13,782 nucleotides of DNA, taken from assembly GCA_900128395.1 (NCBI GenBank), contig LT649784.1:1-13782 (forward strand), given 5' to 3'. A program made the position numbers and the translations under genes. Below, piece after piece: positions 1-7,244 of this stretch (positions are counted from its first letter, which is position 1; each line of letters begins with the position of its first letter). This stretch comes from Stramenopiles sp. TOSAG23-2. Its lineage: Eukaryota > Sar. The notes under the pieces are model-generated. The model was not told the origin of the DNA. It made no database searches and saw only the letters and a program-made list of their open reading frames with translations.

Positions 1-816
1 AAGACGAAAAAAAAGAAGATGTTAACGAAAATACTTATGCATCCAAAATGGAGGAGAAAGAGGAAGAAAAAAAGGAACCAAAGGAGGAGGAATATGAATA
101 TATATACAAAGAGCCAGAACGTTAAAACTTTTCGTAAAATCATTCGTGAAGTTGATACAGATCATAGTGGCGAAATTGACCAACTTGAATTTTTAATGGC
201 AATACAAAAATTGCATGAGGAAGATGTTAAGATACCATCAATTTCTGATCCTGGAAATCACCGTGGTGAAACGTTTGCCGCACTAGTTGAGAAAGCAGAG
301 GAAAACTCCGCTACATTGCAGCGAATGGTTGAAAGTATGTTTGCTAGCATTGATTCTGATGGAAGTGGTGCCATTACCGTAGATGAAATGGTTGGTGTTT
401 TATTTCCACGTGCACCAAAGGATGAATTGAAGGATATCCACATGTATTTGATGATGCCAGATACACCAAGATTTGAGGAAGATAAAGAAGGTGATGATTC
501 TGATGAAGAAAAACCATTGGCGCCGGAACATATCGAGGAACTAAGATTGTTATTCGATATGTATGACGAAGATGGTTCTGGTACTTTGGATCTGGAAGAG
601 CTACGAAATGCAGTTAGTGGCAGTTTCCTATTCGATCAACCGGGCGCAGATAACATAAGTGCCGAAGCCAGTGCTGTCACTTCAACAGATTTTCAGCGTT
701 ACATTGAAGCAGCAGATACGGACGGCGATGGTATTATAGACTTCGAAGAATGGGTCGAGATGATGAGACACATTTATGATACCGGTGGAGATGATGACTC
801 ATCATATTTATACTAG
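1..816 (+). CDS. Four-EF-hand calcium-binding protein, 5'-partial, possible frameshift near 120
   Basis: Calcium-binding protein of the calmodulin/centrin superfamily, probably a cytosolic Ca2+ sensor or buffer; partner unknown. Counting residues from the ATG at 19, four canonical 12-residue loops start at D46 (DTDHSGEIDQLE), D112 (DSDGSGAITVDE), D183 (DEDGSGTLDLEE) and D233 (DTDGDGIIDFEE). Each has Asp at loop position 1, Gly at 6 and Glu at 12. An acidic linker (about 152-165) separates the two pairs and the protein ends in an acidic GGDDD tail; the stop is TAG at 814-816. The frame is open to the window edge, so the true start is unknown. An internal ATG at 94 with A at -3 could start a 240-residue protein that keeps all four hands. 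Upstream of about 120 this frame reads as an implausible Arg/Lys run, while another frame (3-122) reads as a Glu/Lys-rich segment ending in TAA at 123-125. The EF-hand part is certain; the N-terminus is not. Confidence 0.88.
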   Translation, partial: KTKKKKMLTKILMHPKWRRKRKKKRNQRRRNMNIYTKSQNVKTFRKIIREVDTDHSGEIDQLEFLMAIQKLHEEDVKIPSISDPGNHRGETFAALVEKAEENSATLQRMVESMFASIDSDGSGAITVDEMVGVLFPRAPKDELKDIHMYLMMPDTPRFEEDKEGDDSDEEKPLAPEHIEELRLLFDMYDEDGSGTLDLEELRNAVSGSFLFDQPGADNISAEASAVTSTDFQRYIEAADTDGDGIIDFEEWVEMMRHIYDTGGDDDSSYLY

Positions 817-860
817 GAGAGGAAAGAAAGTTCCACTTAAATTACATGATTTAACCGAAA

Positions 861-866
861 AATAAA
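861..866 (+). promoter_or_regulatory. Candidate polyadenylation signal AATAAA of the EF-hand gene
   Basis: AATAAA lies 45 bases after the stop codon of the EF-hand gene, followed by a small hairpin and a long T/A-rich stretch. In A/T-rich DNA this hexamer arises by chance, so only position supports it. TTTATT at 967-972 could play the same role on the minus strand for the convergent BRCT gene. Confidence 0.3.
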
Positions 867-877
867 CGTAGAAGTAC

Positions 878-890
878 GAGTAGAATACTC
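878..890. repeat. Inverted repeat GAGTA-gaa-TACTC in the 3' region
   Basis: GAGTA (878-882) and TACTC (886-890) form a perfect 5-bp stem around a GAA loop. It lies 62 bases past the EF-hand stop and is followed by a T-rich run. A second inverted repeat, CTCGTA (980-985) with TACGAG (1006-1011), sits before the convergent BRCT gene's stop. Both may be RNA 3'-end structures; function is not shown. Confidence 0.45.
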
Positions 891-1059
891 TCGTTTGTAT
901 TTTTTTTTATTTTTTATAAAAATATAAAATCATTTACCATACATTTTTGTACACACACATAATTTTTTTATTAATACGGCTCGTATTTTTTTATAAATTA
1001 TGACGTACGAGTACATTATATATTATTTACGCATATAAATTTTATCCCCTTTTGATTTT

Positions 1060-1980
1060 TCAAAAATCGTCCATACCTCTACCCAACTTTGTAAATGAAA
1101 AATTGTGGTTTGTTGGATTTTTAATATCATTTTGACTGACAGTATCAAGTAACCATGTATGATTCACAACATATATATCATGGCCTTGCTCATATGATTT
1201 TGCTGCACGCACGGACATTCCAACCTGTGGACAGATTAGGACGACTTTTTTTGGCCAATAATCTTGATCTACGTTGTCATCATAAGTGTCATTATTCATC
1301 TTCTTTGGTAGATCTTCCTCTTCAATGATTGTGGCTCCAGACAAATTACACAACTTAACCACTTTCTCTCTATCTAACCGGACTTGTTGAAAATTATGCC
1401 AAACGCATACTTTATAACCATTTAATAGAGACCTAGAGCGGCTAGAATTAAAGTCTACCATGGATTCAAAATTATTCAACGGAAACCGTTTCAAACGCGA
1501 TCTACGAGCACCACCCATTGGTAATATCAAACCACGTGTAGGCAAGTCTTCGAGTTTTGGTGTTGGATCTTTATCCCCACAGACAATTTCATATTGCTCC
1601 TCATCAACCCACTTGTTTTGCTTTAAACATTCGACGATCCAATCAATACTAATAATCCATGCTTGTACAGCAACACCATGAAAATATTTAATTGTTCGTC
1701 GACATTGAAGCGCTTTAATATTCGAACTTGCTTTTGTCGCAGTTCTGGTTATGACATGCGTGGTATGGATATCAACATCATTTTGAAGAGAAGGATTGTA
1801 TTTTAATGCCCAACTTTTTGATAAAAAATCTTCAACTTGACCTTTTTGATCGTGAGATAGCATGGACGCAACAAAAACAGCTTTTTTAATGTAATTTGTA
1901 TTGTTCCGATTACTGTCATCATTATCATTTGTTAGTACCATGTCTTCCTTCGGGTCATAGTCTTCATCACTATTATTCAT
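1060..1980 (-). CDS. Tandem-BRCT protein of BRCA1/BARD1 type
   Basis: Probable nuclear phosphopeptide-binding protein of the DNA-damage response. With the ATG at 1980 (A at -3) it has 306 residues and ends in TGA at 1060-1062. An acidic N-terminus (about 1-30) precedes BRCT1 (about 31-132: VFVAS, TTHVITRT, IKYFHGVAVQAW, W114) and BRCT2 (about 183-285, ending around HTWLLDTV, W276). A linker with GGARRSRLKRF matches the corresponding basic linker of BARD1/BRCA1. Residues aligning with the BRCA1 phosphoserine pocket are kept: S39 in VFVAS, and T96 and K98 in TIKYF. No RING or ankyrin repeats are visible. The frame stays open upstream from 1981 to 2172 and encodes a basic KRRRV-type stretch, but contains no ATG, so an upstream exon cannot be excluded. 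The gene is divergent from the H+-PPase and convergent with the EF-hand gene. The family call is strong; the exact ortholog is open. Confidence 0.82.
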   Translation of the reverse strand: MNNSDEDYDPKEDMVLTNDNDDSNRNNTNYIKKAVFVASMLSHDQKGQVEDFLSKSWALKYNPSLQNDVDIHTTHVITRTATKASSNIKALQCRRTIKYFHGVAVQAWIISIDWIVECLKQNKWVDEEQYEIVCGDKDPTPKLEDLPTRGLILPMGGARRSRLKRFPLNNFESMVDFNSSRSRSLLNGYKVCVWHNFQQVRLDREKVVKLCNLSGATIIEEEDLPKKMNNDTYDDNVDQDYWPKKVVLICPQVGMSVRAAKSYEQGHDIYVVNHTWLLDTVSQNDIKNPTNHNFSFTKLGRGMDDF

Positions 1981-2070
1981 AGTTTTTGGATTAATACCAT
2001 TCTTGTGTGCGCCTTTCGTTACCCGACGTCGTTTACTTTCGATAACATTTTTATCTAAAACACGCAACTC

Positions 2071-4143
2071 ATGGCTTTCAACGTTTTTATTAGTAATAGT
2101 ACTGCTATTATCACCGCCTCTATTTCGTTTCTGGTTGGCTGCATATGCAGTTGTCTTGCAGGTTATGTTGGGCTATGGATATCAGTTAGAACAAATGTCC
2201 GTGTTGCATCTGCAGCACGTCGTAGTTACATGGAATCGATCCAAGTTGCAATGCAAGGCGGGATGATTGCAGCAATTGTAGTAGTTGCATTGGTCGTTTC
2301 TGGCATATTGCTTTTGTATTTAATTTACGAAGATCTATTTGTTGGTGCAAATAATGTCGTATCACACTCGAATGAAGTACCAATTTTACTGGTTGGCTAT
2401 GGGTTTGGCGCATCATTCGTTGCATTATTTGCACAATTAGGGGGTGGTATTTATACAAAAGCAGCTGATGTTGGTGCTGATTTAGTTGGTAAAGTAGAAG
2501 CTTCCTTGCCAGAGGATGATCCGAGAAATCCTGCTGTAATTGCCGATTTAGTTGGGGATAACGTTGGTGATTGTGCTGGTCGTGGTGCAGATTTATTTGA
2601 ATCAATAGCAGCAGAGATCATTTCGGCTATGATTTTAGGTGGTACAATGGCAACACAAGCAAATGTTACCGGGACAGGATTTGTTATGTTTCCATTAGTT
2701 ATTCATGCATTTGATCTAATTGTTAGTAGTCTTGGATATTTCATGGTAAGCTCCCGTAGCCGTGGTGGCTTACACGATGGCAGTGCCGAACTTGGCACCC
2801 CATTAGATGTGTTAAAACGTGGATTTTTCGTTGCTGGTTTTTTCTCCCTCGGCACTTTTTCCTTTACTTGTAAATGGCTTTTATCAACAACGGAAGCTCC
2901 AGATGCATGGTGGCATTTCATGTTATGCGGTTGGTACGGTATGGCCGCAGGTTATTTATCTGTATTTATTACAACGTATTACACATCGACTGAATATCGT
3001 CCAGTGCGTGATATTGCCGAAGCAAGTACATCAGGCCATGCAACTAATATTATCATGGGTATCAGTGTTGGCATGGAAAGCACTGCGATGCCAATGATTG
3101 TTGTTTCTATTGCAATATTAGCATCATATTGGACTGGGGATTTGTCCGGTTTAAAAGATCCAAACAAAGAAGCTATCGGTGGATTGTTTGGCACTGCTGT
3201 GGCGACGATGGGTATGCTTTCGACAGCAGTGTATGTATTAGGGATGGATTTCTTCGGTCCAATAGCTGATAATGCTGGTGGCATAGTTGAAATGAGTGAT
3301 CAGCCTGCTCGTGTTCGAGATACTACGGATGAGCTGGATGCAGTTGGTAATACCACTAAAGCAGCAACGAAAGGGTTTGCCGTTTGTAGTGCTACATTAG
3401 CTGCTTTTTTATTGTTTTCTGCTTTTGAAGATGAAGTTGCTTCGTTGCGGAATGGTGAGCCATTAGGACCGATTGATATTTCAGTGCCTGAAATTTTTGT
3501 CGCTGGTATGTTGGGTGCTATGTTAATATTTTATTTTACCAGCATGACGTTAAGAGCGGTTGGAGATACGGCTGCGGAAGTTGTAGTTGAAGTGCGAAAA
3601 CAATTTGAAGAAGAACCGGGGATTTTGACTGGTGCTGTTCAGCCTGATTATCGCAGTTGCGTTACAATTGTAGCAAAAGCGAGTTTAAGAAAAATGATTA
3701 AACCTGGGTTATTAGTTGTTATCTTTCCTATTATAGTTGGCGTTGTTTTCCGTTTCCTTGGTGATACTCAAGGGAAGGATCCTTTAATGGGAGCAAAAGC
3801 CATATGTTCGTTTTTAATGTTTGCAACTGTTAGCGGTGTCTTATGCTCCTTATTTTTAAACAATGCAGGTGGCGCATGGGACAATGCAAAGAAGTTAATT
3901 GAGACGGGAGCATTTGGTGGCAAAGGCAGTGAAGCTCATAAAGCTGCAGTAACAGGGGATACTGTCGGGGACCCATTTAAAGATACAAGTGGACCAAGTT
4001 TACATGTTGTGATAAAATTGTTATCAACGATTACATTGGTAATGGCACCCATTTTTGTTAGCGTCGTTACGGGGAGTAAAGGTGGTGATGCTACTTCTCA
4101 AGTTACAAATCCAAATTTACCAGCAATACCAACTGGTAATTAA
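2071..4143 (+). CDS. K+-independent (type II) membrane H+-pyrophosphatase, apparent N-terminal truncation
   Basis: Couples pyrophosphate hydrolysis to proton pumping into acidic compartments or Golgi. 690 residues from the ATG at 2071, with many hydrophobic helices. Signature segments, in order: GGGIYTKAADVGADLVGK (124-141), EDDPRNPAVIADLVGDNVGD (148-167), GRGADLFES (170-178), DNAGGIVEMS (400-409), GNTTK (426-430), NNAGGAWDNAKK (597-608), KGSEAHKAAVTGDTVGDPFK (618-637). Lys430 of GNTTK is the residue that marks K+-independent enzymes (Ala in K+-dependent ones), and DCAGRGADLFES also fits the plant AVP2-like class. The protein starts inside what is normally helix 3 (SFLVGCICSCLAGYVGLWIS), so helices 1-2 are absent, whereas the catalytic core is intact. 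There is an in-frame TAA at 2056-2058 just upstream, and the ATG has C at -3, unlike every other gene here. The real start is therefore probably in a missing or unrecognised exon. The C-terminal tail is Ser/Thr/Pro-rich. Confidence 0.93.
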   Translation: MAFNVFISNSTAIITASISFLVGCICSCLAGYVGLWISVRTNVRVASAARRSYMESIQVAMQGGMIAAIVVVALVVSGILLLYLIYEDLFVGANNVVSHSNEVPILLVGYGFGASFVALFAQLGGGIYTKAADVGADLVGKVEASLPEDDPRNPAVIADLVGDNVGDCAGRGADLFESIAAEIISAMILGGTMATQANVTGTGFVMFPLVIHAFDLIVSSLGYFMVSSRSRGGLHDGSAELGTPLDVLKRGFFVAGFFSLGTFSFTCKWLLSTTEAPDAWWHFMLCGWYGMAAGYLSVFITTYYTSTEYRPVRDIAEASTSGHATNIIMGISVGMESTAMPMIVVSIAILASYWTGDLSGLKDPNKEAIGGLFGTAVATMGMLSTAVYVLGMDFFGPIADNAGGIVEMSDQPARVRDTTDELDAVGNTTKAATKGFAVCSATLAAFLLFSAFEDEVASLRNGEPLGPIDISVPEIFVAGMLGAMLIFYFTSMTLRAVGDTAAEVVVEVRKQFEEEPGILTGAVQPDYRSCVTIVAKASLRKMIKPGLLVVIFPIIVGVVFRFLGDTQGKDPLMGAKAICSFLMFATVSGVLCSLFLNNAGGAWDNAKKLIETGAFGGKGSEAHKAAVTGDTVGDPFKDTSGPSLHVVIKLLSTITLVMAPIFVSVVTGSKGGDATSQVTNPNLPAIPTGN

Positions 4144-4616
4144 AAATTTTAGAAAGGAAAAAAGTATATGTATGTATTTTTATATATTTTATCTTAGTCG
4201 TCTAATTTTGAATTTATTTTATCACGATGTGCCTATACCTGGTGGTAGGTATTACAGTAATACAGTTATATATAAATACCTGTTATTGTATATTTAATAA
4301 TACCGTACCCATAATAAGCTGCTATATAAAAATACCAGCGCAATAAGCTTGTGGTAAAAAATAATAATAATAAGATTAATATAATAATCTTTTTTATTGT
4401 TGCACGCTTGCTGGCTTGCTATTATATAATATATTTATAATTATTTATATATAATCTTCTTATATTTAATAATCTGTAAAAACTAGATATAATATATATA
4501 ATCTTATATTTAATCTTAATAGTAAACATAGTATTTGTTAATATAATACATTAATACCTCAATAAAATACACATGAAAAACATATATAGTAAAAAATCTA
4601 ATCGGCGGGTAAAACA
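4144..4616. other. A/T-rich intergenic region between H+-PPase and AnmK genes
   Basis: No gene seen. It holds ATA/TAA microsatellite runs, one TACCAG motif (4333-4338), a perfect 7-bp inverted repeat AAGATTA/TAATCTT (4372-4378 and 4385-4391) followed by a T run, and two imperfect copies of an ATAATCTT...TATATTTAAT segment (about 4447-4480 and 4494-4526). It must contain the H+-PPase 3' end and the AnmK promoter; no core element is convincing. Confidence 0.6.
4372..4391. repeat. Inverted repeat AAGATTA/TAATCTT followed by T run
   Basis: A 7-bp perfect stem with a 6-base loop (ATATAA), continuing directly into a T-rich run. It looks like a terminator hairpin, but in a eukaryotic A/T-rich spacer it may be chance. 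It lies about 230 bases after the H+-PPase stop. Confidence 0.4.
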
Positions 4617-4620
4617 ATGA
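4573..4620 (+). promoter_or_regulatory. Candidate upstream ORF overlapping the AnmK start
   Basis: ATG at 4573 opens a 15-codon basic reading frame whose TGA (4618-4620) overlaps the AnmK ATG in an ATGA arrangement. If the transcript begins upstream, ribosomes ending here could reinitiate at AnmK. The uORF ATG has C at -3, a weak context. The transcript start is unknown. Confidence 0.3.
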
Positions 4621-6050
4621 ACGATAATGAGAAGAAACGAAAAATAACAGATACAACATGTGCTCCAATATTAGCTATTGGTTTGATGTCAGGCACTTCA
4701 CTTGATGGAATTGATGCATCAATTATATATACTGATGGAGAGAAAATAATAGATTTAGGTGCGTGCATTGAAATCAAAATGCCAAAAAACTTGCGTGAAA
4801 GGTTGTTAGATCTTTCAATTAAGTGTAGAACGGATATTAATTTTGCTAGAGAATGTGCTCAAAAGCAATTAGATGGTCGAAATAGTGATGAAATAAAGAA
4901 ACTGGAAATAGAACTAACAGAATTACATGCCAAGGCAGTAAATAATCTATTGGCAGAGCATAGGAAAAATATGACAGAAAATCCAGAGTATTTAAGCAAA
5001 ATACAACAAAATAACAGCAGTAATAACCAGAATGTAAGAGACGAGACAAAAGTTTCAATAATCGGTTTTCATGGACAAACCATATTTCATTATCCAAAAA
5101 CGGACAATAAATCACAAACTGAAAGTAGGTTCACATGGCAACTAGGCGATGGAAAATTATTATCAAAATTATCGGGGATTAAAGTTGTATCTCAATTCCG
5201 TTATCAAGATGTGAAAGCTGGTGGTGAAGGCGCACCATTAGCACCGTTGTATCATGTTGCACGCTTAAAATCTAATTTAAACGGCAAAGATGATCACCAA
5301 ACCAATATGAACAAGAGGACGAAAGTTGCATACTATAGATTTGGAGATTCGCTTGATAATAATTACAAGAATAAGGCCATGAACAATCGGAATGCCAAAG
5401 CTTCTAACTTAATAGTCCCAACTGCAATTGTTAATATTGGCGGTGTTTCTAACGTGACATTTGTTAGAAGTGGTGATAAGCCGCCTTTAGCATTTGATTG
5501 TGGTCCTGGCAATGCTTTAATCGATGATTGGGTGCGCTTTAAAACAAATAATAGTAAAAATTTTGACCAAAATGGTGAATTTGCATGCGATGGAAAAATA
5601 CATGAAGACATCATAAATCATGCTTTGCATGCACACGGGCAGTATCTTTCCAAAATGCCACCAAAATCACTTGATCGAAACGAATTCCAGAATTTATATA
5701 AAAATGTTTCAAGTGAAGAATTAAGTGTTGAAGATGGTGCTGCAACTTTAACCCGTTTTACCGCTTCTTGCATCGCACTAGCTGTTCGTTTTTTAGACAA
5801 AGAAGATATACCCAAAAAATGGTTAATTTGCGGTGGTGGAAGGAAAAATCAAACTTTGATGCAGCACTTGAAAGAAGAATTATGCACAACGGAAATAATC
5901 AATGTCGATAAATTAGGCTGGCGAGGGGATGCTGTTGAAGCGGAATGTTTTGGATATTTAGCAGTGCGTGTGTTTTATGATAAATTTACTTCTCTTCCAT
6001 CAACCACTAATTGTAAAAATCCCGTTTGTGGTGGTATTATAGATGAATAA
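4617..6050 (+). CDS. anmK: Anhydro-N-acetylmuramic acid kinase (AnmK family)
   Basis: Bacterial AnmK cleaves and phosphorylates 1,6-anhydro-MurNAc with ATP to give MurNAc-6-phosphate, a step in recycling peptidoglycan fragments. Family motifs in order: IGLMSGTSLDGID (21-33, ATP phosphate-binding start of the fold), GFHGQT (150-155), FRYQD with D198 at the expected catalytic-base position, GGEGAPLAP (202-210), NIGGVSN (273-279), DCGPGN (294-299), KSLDRNEF (350-357), DGAATLTRFTA (373-383), CGGGRKN (405-411), GDAVEAECFGYLAVR (437-451). At 477 residues it exceeds the usual bacterial length of about 370. The excess is two Asn/Lys-rich insertions (about 118-143 and 219-263), typical of A/T-rich protist genes. 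The KSLDRNEF block and the LPSTT...GG end recall alphaproteobacterial versions (from memory, not computed). No signal or transit peptide is evident. Neighbours do not suggest a peptidoglycan pathway. The start is supported by AACA before ATG. The family call is very strong; the substrate in this host is unknown. Confidence 0.93.
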   Translation: MNDNEKKRKITDTTCAPILAIGLMSGTSLDGIDASIIYTDGEKIIDLGACIEIKMPKNLRERLLDLSIKCRTDINFARECAQKQLDGRNSDEIKKLEIELTELHAKAVNNLLAEHRKNMTENPEYLSKIQQNNSSNNQNVRDETKVSIIGFHGQTIFHYPKTDNKSQTESRFTWQLGDGKLLSKLSGIKVVSQFRYQDVKAGGEGAPLAPLYHVARLKSNLNGKDDHQTNMNKRTKVAYYRFGDSLDNNYKNKAMNNRNAKASNLIVPTAIVNIGGVSNVTFVRSGDKPPLAFDCGPGNALIDDWVRFKTNNSKNFDQNGEFACDGKIHEDIINHALHAHGQYLSKMPPKSLDRNEFQNLYKNVSSEELSVEDGAATLTRFTASCIALAVRFLDKEDIPKKWLICGGGRKNQTLMQHLKEELCTTEIINVDKLGWRGDAVEAECFGYLAVRVFYDKFTSLPSTTNCKNPVCGGIIDE

Positions 6051-6532
6051 AAAAAAGAAAATGAAAATCTTTAAATGAATTATTTAAAAATAATATGAAT
6101 AATATGATATTAAAATGTATTTTTCAAAAAATAAATAAAATTAAAAAATATACAAAATGGGTGTTCTTTTAATACTCGTACTAAAGAGCATACGCTTTCG
6201 TACACTAATGATGTGTATAATATTTAATATTATATAGTTTTTGTAAGACGATTTCAAAATATTTTCAAATAACAAAACGGTTTTTTACAACTCTCTCTCA
6301 GTATCTCGTGGTGGGTGGTTCTCTCTCCTCTCCCTCTAAATTCTTCGTGTCGTATACTGTGTAATGATTTTTATTTCATATCTCTCAATACATGTATGAC
6401 ACAAAACACTCGGCTCTGTACATGTAGTGAAAAACGACATAAGCAAAATCTTTCTAAAAGATTTTTTTTTATATGTTCTTGTAGCTAATAAGTTTACAAA
6501 CACTATTTGTACCAATTGCGTAAAATAACGTT
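6051..6532. other. Convergent intergenic region between AnmK and small zinc-site gene
   Basis: No supported gene. It begins A-rich (AATAAA-like strings near 6130), carries TACTCGTAC (6173-6181, the reverse of a motif seen at other gene ends) and an unusual pyrimidine-rich patch at about 6288-6338, including an uninterrupted 19-base C/T tract at 6319-6337. Both flanking genes end here, so 3' processing signals are expected. A short open frame on the minus strand (6336-6536) lacks recognisable composition. Confidence 0.5.
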
Positions 6533-6943
6533 TCATGGTGAGCGTGCCGATACAACGTATGATCCATCTTCCTTATATTTAGTGTTGGGAGTAAAAGGTT
6601 TTCGTCCGTAGTTCTGTTCCGGCTTAATTATATTTACATGTTTATTAGTCTTTACTTTTTTTCCCTTGGTATCATATTTTTTACCTAATCCTGGAGTCAT
6701 TTCCCATCTTTTGTGTATTAAACCAGCAGAGTACTCTGTTTTAACTTTTCTCGTCATTTGTATACAAGTTTTATGAGCAATATCAGTTGCATATACTCGT
6801 AAATGCATAGGCCAGCTTTTTGGAAATGGTTGCCGTGTAGTTTGTATTGTTATTTTGCCGCAAATGCAACAACCTACATTTTTCAATTTGTCGTTTTTCG
6901 GCGATTGGGATGGGGTTTGGCATTTCCTTCTAAGTGTTGACAT
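6533..6943 (-). CDS. Unrecognised small basic protein with possible CxxC...HxxC zinc site
   Basis: 136 residues, ATG at 6941-6943 (A at -3), TGA at 6533-6535. I do not recognise the family. Cys25-x2-Cys28 (in GCCICGK) and His57-x2-Cys60 (in AHKTCI), 28 residues apart, could together bind one zinc ion. The middle is well-mixed and protein-like (FPKSWPMHLRVYATDIAHKT, residues 40-59), with aromatic and Gly/Pro positions that look conserved-type (KRWEMTPGLGKKY). Both ends are Lys-rich and polar. There is no signal peptide or membrane segment. Support for being real: length, ATG context, and ordinary amino-acid mix compared with the low-complexity readings of surrounding spacers. It could be a nucleic-acid-binding or scaffold protein; that is only a guess. 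Confidence 0.6.
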   Translation of the reverse strand: MSTLRRKCQTPSQSPKNDKLKNVGCCICGKITIQTTRQPFPKSWPMHLRVYATDIAHKTCIQMTRKVKTEYSAGLIHKRWEMTPGLGKKYDTKGKKVKTNKHVNIIKPEQNYGRKPFTPNTKYKEDGSYVVSARSP

Positions 6944-7244
6944 TATTTTTGTTCTTCTTGTTTATTGTAAGTCTTGTTCGATATGATAACACTTTGTTGA
7001 TTATAAATTTGCATTTTATTCATCTTTTCGTATTATTATAAGTTTCTATAATTTAATATTGGCAAAAGTATATAGTATTATTAATTAATATACTATACTT
7101 TTGAGCTACTACGTATTACCAGGTAGCTACTAGATTTTCACTGCTATAATATGTCACTTATTAATATATCGGCTATTTTATTTTTATAACTCCTCTTTTA
7201 CTTTTGTGTGCCTGGTGTGCTTTAGCTTTTTACTTTTTACTTTC

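Noticed and set aside
1981-2067. Extension of the BRCT gene to a TTG start at 2067
   Set aside because: TTG starts are not expected in eukaryotic nuclear genes. The first ATG is at 1980 with A at -3. The extra residues look coding-like, so I kept this as a finding rather than as part of the CDS.
2003-2266. Hydrophobic plus-strand frame crossing the H+-PPase start, considered as the missing helices 1-2
   Set aside because: It reads through the same DNA as the BRCT start and H+-PPase helix 3 in another frame. Its hydrophobicity is a by-product, and it lacks H+-PPase N-terminal motifs.
6336-6536. 66-codon minus-strand frame overlapping the stop of the small zinc-site gene
   Set aside because: Phe/Thr/Lys-rich reading of a spacer, with no motif or independent start context. 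The ATGA overlap is likely chance.
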